From: Alkalihalobacillus trypoxylicola
GTDB taxonomy: Bacteria; Bacillota; Bacilli; Bacillales; Bacillaceae_D
Reading direction: 5' to 3'
Length of the DNA: 64,000 nt
Assembly (NCBI RefSeq): GCF_001590785.1
Contig: NZ_LTAO01000012.1
Location: forward strand, 620,901 to 684,900
Positions 17,974 to 26,482 of this stretch are shown in pieces (the first letter of the stretch is position 1; each line of letters opens with the position of its first letter). The translations under genes and the position numbers were made by a program. The notes beneath the pieces are model-generated. The model worked only from the letters and a program-made list of their open reading frames with translations. It did not search any database and was not told the origin of the DNA.

Positions 17974-18327
17974 TTAAGGACGTTTCCAGCTATCAAGCTG
18001 CAATTGTAGTTTCCTCAATTCTTTGTTTACTCTATTTAATTCGGTTCTCATAAAGTGCATCTGAGCATGCAAATTATCGGGGATATTAGGATAATCTCTA
18101 TATGGATTAGATGTATTTTCTGGCTGTCTAAAGGACGCCGAAAATAAGGATGCAGCATCTTCTGCTTCTGCGGAAGATTCTCGTTGGCTTACATCTCTTG
18201 CAATCATGACGCCGATTAAACTCATAATAGATGATAATGCACTTAAAATGGTTGAATAGTAAATTAAATCCTCAGATAGTTGGATTAAATCTTGATCGTT
18301 TGTATTTTTCCCGGAGTGATCACCCAT
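17974..18327 (-). CDS. Small membrane protein with C-terminal coiled coil, unknown function
   Basis: A 117-aa protein not recognised as any known family. It has a polar N-terminus, one hydrophobic segment (STILSALSSIMSLIGVMIA, about residues 26-44), an acidic alanine/serine-rich linker, a proline-containing stretch (NPYRDYPNIP) and a C-terminal heptad-like region (FMRTELNRVNKELRKLQLQL). GGTGGTGG lies six bases before the ATG at 18327. It lies directly before the divergently transcribed spoIVFA, but shares no motif with sporulation proteins. Confidence 0.6.
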   Translation of the reverse strand: MGDHSGKNTNDQDLIQLSEDLIYYSTILSALSSIMSLIGVMIARDVSQRESSAEAEDAASLFSASFRQPENTSNPYRDYPNIPDNLHAQMHFMRTELNRVNKELRKLQLQLDSWKRP

Positions 18328-18475
18328 TTTTTTCCACCACCAATTGGATATTATCAATGATTCCATTTTATGATTCTTATTGGCATCTATGCTATGTAAT
18401 CATCGATCAATTGGCATAACAGTTAAGGACAAGTCATATGCTCTTAGAAAGAAACAGTTCCTTAGGAGGATAGCC

Positions 18476-19264
18476 ATGTCGAATAAAATTAATCAGTTGA
18501 AAAGGGACGCAGAGCAAAAAAGACGTGATCGAGAAAAAGGGAAACGGAAAAAGGAGCTACACTATAGTAGTCAAGACTTACAAGAGCGTCCATGGAACGC
18601 TAATCAAAGTGATTATTTGGAGCCAAAACAAGACCCTAATAATCGTGAAGGAGTTTTTCATGATAGAAGCTTTTTTGTTCTACGCCTGTTTGCTTCTATT
18701 GGTTTATTTCTATTTATTTTAATTGCATATAATGGTCATTTTTCATCATTGGAGGGAGCTAAAAATGTGGTGGCTTCTGCTTATCAACAGGAATTTCAAT
18801 TTGAAATGCTCGCGAATTGGTACGAGGACAAATTTGGTCAACCGTTAGCCCTTCTTCCTGAAAAAGAAAACAATGAAAAAGATGATGAAGATCCATCTTT
18901 TATTAGTGAGGATTATGCGGTTCCAGCCTCTGGTACTATTGCAGAGAATTTCTCTGAAAATGGACAAGGAATACTAGTTGATATTGGAACAGAAGAGGAA
19001 GCTAAGGCAATAAAAGGTGGTTTAGTTATTGAAGTTGGTGAGGATGAGGAGATTGGAAAAAGAGTTATTATACAGCATTATGATCAAACAGAATCTATTT
19101 ATGGAATGCTCAATAGTATTGATGTGAACATTTATGACCATATTCAAGCTGGGGAATTAATTGGTACGATTATAAAAGAAGAAGGAAAACAAGGTCTATT
19201 CTATTTCGCCATTAAAAAAGGAGAACACTACATTGACCCAAGTGAAGTCATTTCATTTGAATGA
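18476..19264 (+). CDS. spoIVFA: Stage IV sporulation protein FA
   Basis: Forespore-membrane protein that holds the SpoIVFB protease inactive, with BofA, until SpoIVB cleaves it. The 262-aa protein has a highly charged N-terminus, one transmembrane helix (about residues 61-84) and a C-terminal LytM/M23-like fold (VIIQHYDQTESIYGML, GELIGTI, FYFAIKKGEHYIDP) without the zinc-binding histidines, as expected of a non-catalytic relative. AGGAGGATAGCC before ATG 18476 decides the start. Its end overlaps the spoIVFB start by 32 bases. Confidence 0.93.
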   Translation: MSNKINQLKRDAEQKRRDREKGKRKKELHYSSQDLQERPWNANQSDYLEPKQDPNNREGVFHDRSFFVLRLFASIGLFLFILIAYNGHFSSLEGAKNVVASAYQQEFQFEMLANWYEDKFGQPLALLPEKENNEKDDEDPSFISEDYAVPASGTIAENFSENGQGILVDIGTEEEAKAIKGGLVIEVGEDEEIGKRVIIQHYDQTESIYGMLNSIDVNIYDHIQAGELIGTIIKEEGKQGLFYFAIKKGEHYIDPSEVISFE

Positions 19265-20144
19265 GATTATTTCTCTCAGTCAAAAAATTAAAATGAACCC
19301 ACTTTTCTGGCTTGTATTAGGTATAGGGATTTTAACGGGTTATTTTAAAGAGGTCTGTATGGTTTTCATGATTGTTTTTATACATGAAATGGGTCATGGA
19401 ATCATGGCCACTTTTTTTAAGTGGAATGTAAAAAAAATTGAGTTATTACCATTCGGAGGTGTTGCAGAGGTAGAGGATGGTGGGAATAAGCCTTTTAAAG
19501 AGGAGTTTCTTATTGTTCTTGCAGGTCCGGTTCAGCATATCTGGATGATCGCTCTATCTTATCTGTTGGTTACAATGGATATTTGGTCTTACTCTATTCA
19601 TGAAACGTTTGTACAGCACAATGTCATGATTTTATTATTTAATCTTCTGCCCATCCTACCATTAGACGGCGGCAAGCTGTTACAATTGTTTTGTTGCTAT
19701 AAAAAGCCTTATAGAGAAGGACTGTCTTTAACGAGAAAAATCTCGTTTCTTAGCTTAATCACTTTTTTCATTTTTATTGTTACTTTCTATCCTTTTCATT
19801 TAAATGTTTGGATTGTCATCCTTTTTCTAAGTATTAATAACTATTTAGAGTGGAAACAAAAGCATTTTCGATTCATCCGCTTTTTAATGACAAGAATGAA
19901 TGTATATCAAAACAGCTATCCTATTAAGGATCTTTACTTAAATGATACAATGTCTTTAAAAGAAGCGATGAGTAGCTTCGAACGTGGTGTAGTGCATCAA
20001 TGTATCATATCGAATCAACTAAATAAGAAAAAGGTACTTCTTCATGAACGAATACTATTATATGAAGCATTTGAAAATAATAATTGGCAAATGAGTCTGC
20101 GGGAATTTTCGGGAAATCATCGTTTGCCTCCTATACAATCTTAG
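19233..20144 (+). CDS. spoIVFB: Stage IV sporulation intramembrane metalloprotease FB
   Basis: Site-2-protease family enzyme that processes pro-sigma-K at the forespore membrane. The 303-aa protein carries the zinc motif HEMGH, the hallmark ELLPFGG, and the second metal motif LLPILPLDGGK, within a multi-helix membrane region. The C-terminal CBS-like domain (about 225-300) binds ATP in homologues. The TTG start at 19233, seven bases after GGAGAA and inside the end of spoIVFA, suggests strict coupling. Confidence 0.95.
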   Translation: MTQVKSFHLNEIISLSQKIKMNPLFWLVLGIGILTGYFKEVCMVFMIVFIHEMGHGIMATFFKWNVKKIELLPFGGVAEVEDGGNKPFKEEFLIVLAGPVQHIWMIALSYLLVTMDIWSYSIHETFVQHNVMILLFNLLPILPLDGGKLLQLFCCYKKPYREGLSLTRKISFLSLITFFIFIVTFYPFHLNVWIVILFLSINNYLEWKQKHFRFIRFLMTRMNVYQNSYPIKDLYLNDTMSLKEAMSSFERGVVHQCIISNQLNKKKVLLHERILLYEAFENNNWQMSLREFSGNHRLPPIQS

Positions 20145-20195
20145 TGGATTGTGCTATGTTGTGAAGCAATAGAAAGACATAAAGGGGTTTCAATC

Positions 20196-21704
20196 ATGAG
20201 AAAGATTTATTTTAATATGAATACACCAGAACGAAGAGCAGCAATTATGGAAAAAGATGAAGTTGTCGAAATGATGATTGAAAGACCAATTGAAAATCGT
20301 ATTGTAGGAAATGTTTATCTTGGTAAGGTGACAAACGTTTTGCCTGGAATGCAGGCTGCGTTTGTGGATATTGGCCGAGAAAAAAATGGTTTTATTTATC
20401 GAGATCATCTTCTTACCTACCATTTGAGTCAAAAAGATGAGGCAGATAAATTAAAGAGTAGTGTTAGTGAATATGTCAATCAGGGTGAAACGATTTTCGT
20501 TCAAGTGATTAAGGAAGGCTTTGGTAAAAAAGGTCCGAGATTAACGAGCGTCATTTCTCTACCAGGAAGATATTTGGTTTATATGCCAAATGGCGGATAC
20601 GTCGGTGTATCCAAAAAAATAGAACCAGAATCTGAAAGAGAGAGATTGAAGAAACTAGGTGCCACTTTATTAAATAAGCAAGAGGGTGTCGTGCTAAGAA
20701 CGATTTGTGCAGGTGTATCTGCTGAAGTTTTGGAACAAGAACTGCAGTATTTACGAGAGATTTGGTTAGATTTATCTAGGGGCTATTCAGAAAAGAAAGC
20801 ACCGTTTTTATTACATCAAGACTCTGGATTATTTGAAAAGATGATTAGAGACTTTGCTCACGAAACCATTGATGAAATTGTCATCGATCATCTGCCCGAT
20901 TATTATCGACTCCAAAACATTATGAGGCCTTATCCTCATTTAAGCAAAGCTTTAAAATTATATAAAGGGAAAGAAAATATCTTTTCGCATTACGGTATAG
21001 AAAAAGAATTGGAGAAAGCATTAAAAAGACAGGTTTGGTTAAAAAATGGAGCATATCTAATGATAGACCAAACAGAGGCACTAACCGTCATCGATGTTAA
21101 TACTGGAAAATATACAGGAAAGACTAATTTAGAAGATACGGTTATGAAAACAAATATAGAAGCAGCTAAGGAAATAGCGAGGCAGCTAAGACTCCGAGAT
21201 ATTGCCGGTATCATTATTGTTGATTTTATTGACATGAGAACAGAGGATTCAAAGCAAAAGCTTTTAAAAGTACTTAAAGAGTCATTGAGAGGCGATAGAA
21301 CGAAAACCAATGTTCTTGGATTAACCGATTTAGGGCTTGTAGAAATGACTCGAAAGAAAATACGAGAAAACCTACAAAGTAGTTTATCTAAACATTGTCC
21401 TACTTGTCATGGAAAAGGAACGGTGCTTTCGGATGAAGCTCAAGCCTTCAAAATTGAGCGTCATTTATGGGAGTTAAAGGGTGGAGATCACGAAGCGGTA
21501 CTTTTAGAGATGCCATCTAAAATCCAATCTATTTTGGTCGGTGAAGGCGGAGAGCACTTGAACAAGCTTGAAGAAGCACTTGGTTTTAGAATATTACTGT
21601 TTCCAAGTAAAAGAATGAAAGAAGAGCGGTTCGAAGTTCGGTTTGTTGGAAATCTGAAGGAAGCTGGTTATCATTTGGAACGGTTAAAGGAAAATCATTC
21701 TTAA
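20196..21704 (+). CDS. rng: Ribonuclease G
   Basis: RNase E/G family endoribonuclease. The 502-aa protein has the N-terminal S1 domain (IVGNVYLGKVTNVLPGMQAAFVDIG, residues about 33-57, with the usual insertion) and catalytic aspartates in LTVIDVNTGKYTG and IIIVDFIDM. The zinc-link cysteines (HCPTCHGKGT) used for dimerisation are present. AAAGGGG precedes ATG 20196. B. subtilis lacks this enzyme, but many other bacilli carry it between spoIVFB and rplU. The gene is followed by a terminator. Confidence 0.95.
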   Translation: MRKIYFNMNTPERRAAIMEKDEVVEMMIERPIENRIVGNVYLGKVTNVLPGMQAAFVDIGREKNGFIYRDHLLTYHLSQKDEADKLKSSVSEYVNQGETIFVQVIKEGFGKKGPRLTSVISLPGRYLVYMPNGGYVGVSKKIEPESERERLKKLGATLLNKQEGVVLRTICAGVSAEVLEQELQYLREIWLDLSRGYSEKKAPFLLHQDSGLFEKMIRDFAHETIDEIVIDHLPDYYRLQNIMRPYPHLSKALKLYKGKENIFSHYGIEKELEKALKRQVWLKNGAYLMIDQTEALTVIDVNTGKYTGKTNLEDTVMKTNIEAAKEIARQLRLRDIAGIIIVDFIDMRTEDSKQKLLKVLKESLRGDRTKTNVLGLTDLGLVEMTRKKIRENLQSSLSKHCPTCHGKGTVLSDEAQAFKIERHLWELKGGDHEAVLLEMPSKIQSILVGEGGEHLNKLEEALGFRILLFPSKRMKEERFEVRFVGNLKEAGYHLERLKENHS

Positions 21705-21761
21705 AGGACAGCGACTGAATTCAAAAATAATATAGATAATAAAATAATGAAGGGTCCTTAT

Positions 21762-21814
21762 AAAAGGTATACTTCCGTTTTCGATAAGAAGGCGGTTAAG
21801 TGTATCTTTTTTTG
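21762..21814 (+). terminator. Probable terminator after rng
   Basis: An imperfect stem (AAAAGGTATACTTCCG against CGGTTAAGTGTATCTTTT) with a loop of about 20 bases and a run of seven T residues follows rng by about 60 bases. Confidence 0.65.
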
Positions 21815-21846
21815 TAGTTAAAAATAGTTCTATATATTAGTACTTG

Positions 21847-22110
21847 AGTGAATTTCATGGTTGCTCTATAAGTGAATAAAACCGACCATTCATTATAAAA
21901 ATGTACTGAATGTTTGCGGATTGATTTACTCTTTGATTGAAACGGAAGGTAGTGACTCCCAAAGGATCAAAGCAGTCTGAAGATCCACTCTGACGAAGCT
22001 TTACATAGTCAGAGTTAGCTGAAGGCAAGCCCTTGGGAAAGCATCTACCTAAAGTGAAAATCAAAAACCTAACCGTTCGTTTTTCATTAAAAGATAGAAA
22101 TGATGAAGTG
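21847..22110 (+). repeat. Family B repeat, copy B1
   Basis: About 265 bp. The left end (AGTGAATTTCATGGTT) resembles the 16-bp terminal inverted repeat of the copy at 46242. The core shares long identical runs with the other three copies, such as GACTCCCAAAGGATC, GAAGATCCACTCTGACGA and AGCCCTTGGGAAAGCATCTA. In this copy ACTCTGAC and GTCAGAGT form a perfect hairpin stem, and CCCAAAGG pairs with CCTTGGG outside it. Confidence 0.85.
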
Positions 22111-22116
22111 GGTTTA

Positions 22117-22360
22117 AGTGAATAAAACCAACCATTCATTATAAAAATGTCTTGAATGTTTGCAAAATCACTTCTTGATTGAAACGGTAGGTAGGGACTC
22201 CCAAAGGATGAGCGCCGTTTGAAGATCCACTCTGACGAAGCCTTGCGTAGTGGGAGTTAGCTGAAGACAAGCCCTTGGGAAAGCATCTATCTAAAGTGGA
22301 AATCAAAAACCTAACCGCTCGGTTTTCAATAAAAGATAGGAAAGATGAAATGGGTTCACT
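22117..22360 (+). repeat. Family B repeat, copy B2 (tandem to B1)
   Basis: It begins within the left arm of the element (AGTGAATAAAACCAACC) and lacks the outermost ends seen in other copies, so B1 and B2 look like a direct tandem pair made by duplication or unequal exchange. The right end (GATGAAATGGGTTCACT) retains a damaged terminal repeat. The core is about 85-90 percent alike to B1 by eye. Confidence 0.85.
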
Positions 22361-22409
22361 TAAAGAAAGAAGTTATTTTTAAAAAATATTATTTTATATT
22401 AATTACTTA

Positions 22410-22438
22410 TTGATAATAATTGTAAATAAGGTTATAAT
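22410..22438 (+). promoter_or_regulatory. dps promoter with Fur/PerR-type operator
   Basis: TTGATA (22410-22415) and TATAAT (22433-22438) are spaced 17 bases, a strong sigma-A promoter. Overlapping the -35 and spacer, TGATAATAATTGTAA (22411-22425) is a 7-1-7 imperfect palindrome close to both the Fur box and the PerR box. PerR control is usual for Dps/MrgA, so that is the favoured reading. Confidence 0.65.
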
Positions 22439-22468
22439 CATACTATGATAAAAAAGGAGCTGTTAAAT

Positions 22469-22912
22469 ATGAGTAATGACAATTTAATTAGTAAAATAAA
22501 TAAGCAATTAGCCGATTGGACGGTTCTTTCAACCAAATTGCATAACTATCATTGGTATGTAAAGGGAGAACAATTTTTTACGTTACATGAAAAATTCGAA
22601 GAGCTTTATAACCTTGCTGCTTCTCAAATTGATGAGCTTGCCGAACGGATTTTAGCTATAAAAGGAAAGCCAGTTGCAACTCTAACCGAATATTTAGAGC
22701 TATCTACAGTAAAAGAGAGCAATAAAAACGAAGATGCTTTCAAAATGGTTGAAAATATAGCCGATGATTTTGAGGCAATGGTTAGTGAATTAAATGTGAT
22801 TATAACCTTAGCAGAAGAAGCACAAGATCAGCCAACAGCTGACATGTTTATTGCCCTAAGAGCAACGATTGAAAAGCATGTATGGATGTTACAAGCTTTT
22901 AATCAAAAATAA
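22469..22912 (+). CDS. dps: Dps/MrgA-type ferritin-like protein
   Basis: A 147-aa DNA-protection ferritin that forms a dodecamer, oxidises iron with hydrogen peroxide at the subunit interface and stores it. The ferroxidase signature is intact: HNYHWYVKG, then FFTLHEKFEELY, followed by DELAERI. AAGGAG lies nine bases before ATG 22469, so this is chosen over the ATG at 22445. Monocistronic, behind a promoter with a Fur/PerR-like box. Confidence 0.94.
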   Translation: MSNDNLISKINKQLADWTVLSTKLHNYHWYVKGEQFFTLHEKFEELYNLAASQIDELAERILAIKGKPVATLTEYLELSTVKESNKNEDAFKMVENIADDFEAMVSELNVIITLAEEAQDQPTADMFIALRATIEKHVWMLQAFNQK

Positions 22913-22969
22913 AAGGCCAATAAGCCTATATAGAGTAGGTTCTATAGCCTAATATCATCATTAAAAGCA

Positions 22970-22999
22970 TTGACAGCTAATTTCTAATTGTGGTATGAT
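22970..22999 (+). promoter_or_regulatory. Sigma-A promoter of rplU operon
   Basis: TTGACA (22970-22975) and TATGAT (22994-22999) are separated by 18 bases, upstream of the L21 leader. Confidence 0.75.
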
Positions 23000-23018
23000 A
23001 TCAAATGTTAGTTATTTG

Positions 23019-23112
23019 GTCGCACCCAAACGACTACAACCGCACGGACTAGGTTTTAAATGAAATCCATTGGGATTTCTACCTAATGATGGCGAGTCTG
23101 AGTATATGAGGA
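23019..23112 (+). ncRNA. Ribosomal protein L21 leader
   Basis: The untranslated region from CGCACCCAAACGACTAC through ATGGCGAGTCTGAGTATATG to the rplU Shine-Dalgarno GAGGAGGTG has the conserved 3' segment (GGCGAGTCTGAGTAT) of the Bacillota L21 autoregulatory leader. Internal pairing is visible, for example GAAATCC with GGATTTC and TAGGT with ACCTA. Binding of L21 is thought to repress rplU-ysxB-rpmA. Confidence 0.85.
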
Positions 23113-23121
23113 GGTGCAGAA

Positions 23122-23430
23122 ATGTACGCAATTATTGAAACTGGTGGTAAACAAGTTAGAGTTGAAGAAGGTCAAGAGATCTACATCGAGAAATTAGATG
23201 CTGAAGCTGGTGAAACAGTTAGCTTTGACAAAGTATTAATGATCGGTGGCGGTGATGTGAAAGTAGGAGCTCCTTTAGTAGAGGGCGCTACGGTAACGGC
23301 TAAGGTTGAAAAGCACGGTCGTCAAAAGAAAATCATCGTTTACAAAATGAAAGCTAAGAAAAATTACCGTCGTAAGCAAGGTCATCGTCAACCTTATACA
23401 AAAGTCGTTATTGAAAAAATCAACGCATAA
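23122..23430 (+). CDS. rplU: 50S ribosomal protein L21
   Basis: A 102-aa ribosomal protein that binds 23S rRNA near L20. Family signatures include [11 protein letters not shown] at the N-terminus and the basic [13 protein letters not shown] near the C-terminus. First gene of rplU-ysxB-rpmA, under the L21 leader. Confidence 0.98.
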   Translation: MYAIIETGGKQVRVEEGQEIYIEKLDAEAGETVSFDKVLMIGGGDVKVGAPLVEGATVTAKVEKHGRQKKIIVYKMKAKKNYRRKQGHRQPYTKVVIEKINA

Positions 23431-23435
23431 TTGAC

Positions 23436-23768
23436 ATGATTACGGTAAAAGTTAATCGCAACGATAATCAGAAAATCGTCTCATTTTCAATGAGCGGTCA
23501 TGCTGAAGCTGGTCCATATGGCTATGATCTCGTTTGTGCAGGAGCCTCTGCTGTATCATTAGGTGCTGTGAATGCGATTCACTCCATTCTTCATGTTGAA
23601 CTAGATGTTGATATGAAGGAAGATGGAGGCTATCTCTTTTGCTCTGTACCAAATGGCTTAGATTCAGCATTAGCTGAAAAAGTTGAGCTTCTTTTAGAAG
23701 GAATGCTGGCATCATTGGCGTCGATTGCAACAGAGTATCATGAGCATATGACCATTATAGAAAGTTAA
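23436..23768 (+). CDS. prp: Ribosomal-processing cysteine protease Prp (YsxB)
   Basis: A 110-aa cysteine protease that removes the N-terminal extension of L27. The catalytic pair is visible as H22 (MSGHAEAG) and C34 (DLVCAGAS). It lies between rplU and rpmA, and the L27 encoded here has the extension that Prp cuts, so enzyme and substrate agree. Confidence 0.94.
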   Translation: MITVKVNRNDNQKIVSFSMSGHAEAGPYGYDLVCAGASAVSLGAVNAIHSILHVELDVDMKEDGGYLFCSVPNGLDSALAEKVELLLEGMLASLASIATEYHEHMTIIES

Positions 23769-23788
23769 ATTTGAAGGAGGTGGAAACG

Positions 23789-24067
23789 ATGTTAAAAATG
23801 AACCTTCAGTTTTTCGCTTCGAAAAAAGGGGTAGGTAGTACAAAGAACGGACGTGATTCACGCTCTAAGCGCCTAGGTGCTAAGCGTGCAGATGGTCAAG
23901 CTGTTACAGGCGGATCAATCTTAGTTCGTCAACGTGGTACTCGAGTTTATCCTGGTACGAACGTAGGTAAAGGTGGAGACGATACATTATTTGCAAAAGT
24001 CGACGGCGTTGTTAAGTATGAGCGTGTTGGTCGTGACCGCAAACAAGTAAGTGTATATCCAGCATAA
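23789..24067 (+). CDS. rpmA: 50S ribosomal protein L27
   Basis: A 92-aa L27 with the Bacillota-type N-terminal extension [14 protein letters not shown]; Prp cleaves after the FF pair, leaving ASKKGVGST as the mature N-terminus near the peptidyl-transferase centre. GGAGGTGG precedes ATG 23789, so the 18-base upstream TTG is not the start. spo0B and obg, which follow rpmA in most bacilli, are absent; a terminator and the convergent metE follow. Confidence 0.97.
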   Translation: MLKMNLQFFASKKGVGSTKNGRDSRSKRLGAKRADGQAVTGGSILVRQRGTRVYPGTNVGKGGDDTLFAKVDGVVKYERVGRDRKQVSVYPA

Positions 24068-24070
24068 TAC

Positions 24071-24106
24071 AAAAACTTACTCAGAGTATTCTGGGTAAGT
24101 TTTTTA
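24071..24106 (+). terminator. Terminator after rpmA
   Basis: AAAAACTTACTCAGA pairs with CTGGGTAAGTTTTT across a short loop, ending in a T run. Confidence 0.9.
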
Positions 24107-24130
24107 TTGTAAAGAAGAAGCATATGACAA

Positions 24131-24166
24131 AAAAAGCTAGGAGCGCATTTAGGCTCCTAGCTTTTT
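24131..24166 (-). terminator. Terminator of metE (usable on both strands)
   Basis: AAAAAGCTAGGAGC pairs perfectly with GCTCCTAGCTTTTT around an 8-base loop, seven bases past the metE stop. Confidence 0.92.
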
Positions 24167-24172
24167 AATGAG

Positions 24173-26452
24173 TTAATTTTTAACTTCTACAAGTTTTTCT
24201 CTACTAGCTTTAGCGGCTGTAACCATATTTTCGAGGGCAGCGACCGTTTCTTTTTCACCACGTGTTTTTAAACCACAATCTGGATTAACCCAGAACAATT
24301 CTTTAGGTAGAACCTCAAGAGCTCGATTTATTACAATGGATATTTCCTCAACACTCGGAATTCTTGGACTGTGAATATCATACACACCTAGCCCAATCCC
24401 TTTATCGTAAACATTCGATTCAAATGTAGAGATTAATTCTCCAGCACTTCTAGAAGTTTCAATAGAAATAACATCAGCATCTAAATCTGAAATGGATTGA
24501 ATAATAGTACGGAAATCACTATAGCACATGTGGGTGTGAATTTGTGTGGTATCCTTCACAGTAGACGTGCTAATACGGAAAGCCTCTACCGCCCAATTTA
24601 AGTAATATTCCCAATCTCTTTCTTTAAGTGGTAATCCTTCTCTTATAGCCGGCTCATCCACTTGGATCATTTCAATACCTGCTGCTTCAAGTGCTTCCAC
24701 TTCTTTAATGAGCGCTTCTGCAATTTGGTTCGCTACTTCTTGACGAGAAATGTCACTTCTTTCAAAAGACCAATTTAAAATAGTAACTGGACCTGTTAAC
24801 ATTCCTTTGACAGGCTTTTTCGTAAGTGATTGTGCATAAACGGTTTCTGCAACGGTCATTTCCTCTTTAAAATGAACATCACCAAAGATAACAGGTGGTT
24901 TTACACAGCGAGAACCATATGATTGCACCCAGCCGTTTTTAGTGAAAACAAAGCCACCTAATTTTTCTCCAAAGAATTCAACCATATCGTTTCGTTCAAA
25001 TTCACCATGAACAAGGACATCTAAATCAAGGTTTTCTTGGATGTCAATCCATTTTTTAATTTGTTCATTGACGAAAGCTTCATAATCAGCTTGGTTTAAT
25101 TGACCTTTTCTCCACTGATTTCTAGCGCGACGTACCTCCTTCGTTTGAGGGAAGCTACCAATGGTAGTAGTGGGTAAAAGAGGTAAGTCGAATTTTTGTT
25201 GCTGAATCTTCTGACGCTCTGTTACGGGTGTTGTTCTTTTGGCTAGTAGCTGTTGTTCATTTTTTTGGTAAGAGGATCTCCAGGTTGATTGTGAAATCTT
25301 ATCAAATATCTTTTTATTTTCATCTAATAGCTTTTGTTTTTGTTCACTATTGGCAAGAATCAGTTTTTTTATAGTAGAGAGCTCTTCTAATTTTTCATCG
25401 GCAAAAGCTAAAGCGCTTAGAACTAATGAATCTAACTCTTTTTCATGAACTAATGTAACGGGTACATGTAATAAGCTCGAAGAAGGCTGAATGAATAATC
25501 GCTCGACTGGAACAACAGCTGTAATTTGCTCAAGCTTATCATTTGTTTTTTGTAGATCTTCTTTCCAAATATTACGACCATCAATAATCCCTGCTGCAAG
25601 TATCTTATCATCTGGAAAACCAAATTCTTTTAGAAGTGATAGATTTTCTTCATATCCATGGACGAAATCAAGTCCAATAGCATCAACAGGTAAGGTAATA
25701 ACCTCTTTATAATCACTTACCGCATCAAAGTAAGTTTGTAAAATGATTTTAAGAGAAGGCACAGCTGTTCTTATTTTATTATAAACCGATGTAATTAGAC
25801 GGATTTCATCGCTAGATAAAGTCGTAACTAGTGAAGGTTCATCTAATTGAACCCATTTTACTCCTGCTTCTGCAAGCTCTTGAAGTAATTCAATATACAC
25901 CGGTGTGAAATTATCTAAAAGTTGTGCAAATTCTTCTGGTTCATATCCCTTAGCAAGCTTTAAAAAGGTAAAAGGCCCGACAATTACTGGTTTACCTTCT
26001 ATTCCTAGCTTCTCTTTAGCTTCTAAGTAGGCTTTTAATGGTTTATTTTCTGTTAGTGTTGGCTTTTTATTCTCCATTTCTGGAACGATATAATGATAGT
26101 TTGTATTGAACCATTTTGTCATCTCGCATGCTTGAGCTTCTTTGTTTCCTCTTGCCATAGCATAATACGTATCTAGCTCATCACCTGATGTTTGCTCAAA
26201 TCTTTTAGGAATAAGATTAAACATAGTCGACAAATCTAAAATGTGATCATAGTACGTAAAATCATTAACCGGAATTAGGTCTAAGCCAGCATCCTGTTGT
26301 TTTTTCAAAAAGGATAATCTAAGTTCAGTTAACTGATGGTTTAGCTCATCCTTTGTTAGTTTCCCGGCCCAATAGCCTTCTAATGCTTTTTTCCATTCAC
26401 GGTTCTCTCCAATTCTAGGATAACCTAGACTGCTTGTTTTTATCTCTCCCAT
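24173..26452 (-). CDS. metE: Cobalamin-independent methionine synthase MetE
   Basis: Transfers a methyl group from methyltetrahydrofolate polyglutamate to homocysteine, zinc-dependent and B12-free. The 759-aa protein has the two-barrel layout: an N-terminal domain (SSLGYPRIGENREWKKALE) and the catalytic C-terminal domain with TTTIGSFPQT, IQVDEPAIREGLP, HTHMCYSDF and NPDCGLKTRG; H, C and C in the latter two are zinc ligands. GGAGG lies eight bases before ATG 26452, so the longer start at 26467 is rejected. Expression is gated by the cobalamin riboswitch upstream, sensible because a B12-dependent enzyme can replace it. Confidence 0.97.
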   Translation of the reverse strand: MGEIKTSSLGYPRIGENREWKKALEGYWAGKLTKDELNHQLTELRLSFLKKQQDAGLDLIPVNDFTYYDHILDLSTMFNLIPKRFEQTSGDELDTYYAMARGNKEAQACEMTKWFNTNYHYIVPEMENKKPTLTENKPLKAYLEAKEKLGIEGKPVIVGPFTFLKLAKGYEPEEFAQLLDNFTPVYIELLQELAEAGVKWVQLDEPSLVTTLSSDEIRLITSVYNKIRTAVPSLKIILQTYFDAVSDYKEVITLPVDAIGLDFVHGYEENLSLLKEFGFPDDKILAAGIIDGRNIWKEDLQKTNDKLEQITAVVPVERLFIQPSSSLLHVPVTLVHEKELDSLVLSALAFADEKLEELSTIKKLILANSEQKQKLLDENKKIFDKISQSTWRSSYQKNEQQLLAKRTTPVTERQKIQQQKFDLPLLPTTTIGSFPQTKEVRRARNQWRKGQLNQADYEAFVNEQIKKWIDIQENLDLDVLVHGEFERNDMVEFFGEKLGGFVFTKNGWVQSYGSRCVKPPVIFGDVHFKEEMTVAETVYAQSLTKKPVKGMLTGPVTILNWSFERSDISRQEVANQIAEALIKEVEALEAAGIEMIQVDEPAIREGLPLKERDWEYYLNWAVEAFRISTSTVKDTTQIHTHMCYSDFRTIIQSISDLDADVISIETSRSAGELISTFESNVYDKGIGLGVYDIHSPRIPSVEEISIVINRALEVLPKELFWVNPDCGLKTRGEKETVAALENMVTAAKASREKLVEVKN

Positions 26453-26482
26453 ACCAAAAACCTCCATATCATATAATAAAAA

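Noticed and set aside
21847-22360. Tandem repeats as a possible CRISPR array
   Set aside because: Two long (about 250 bp) near-identical units with no short regularly spaced repeats or spacers, and no cas genes.
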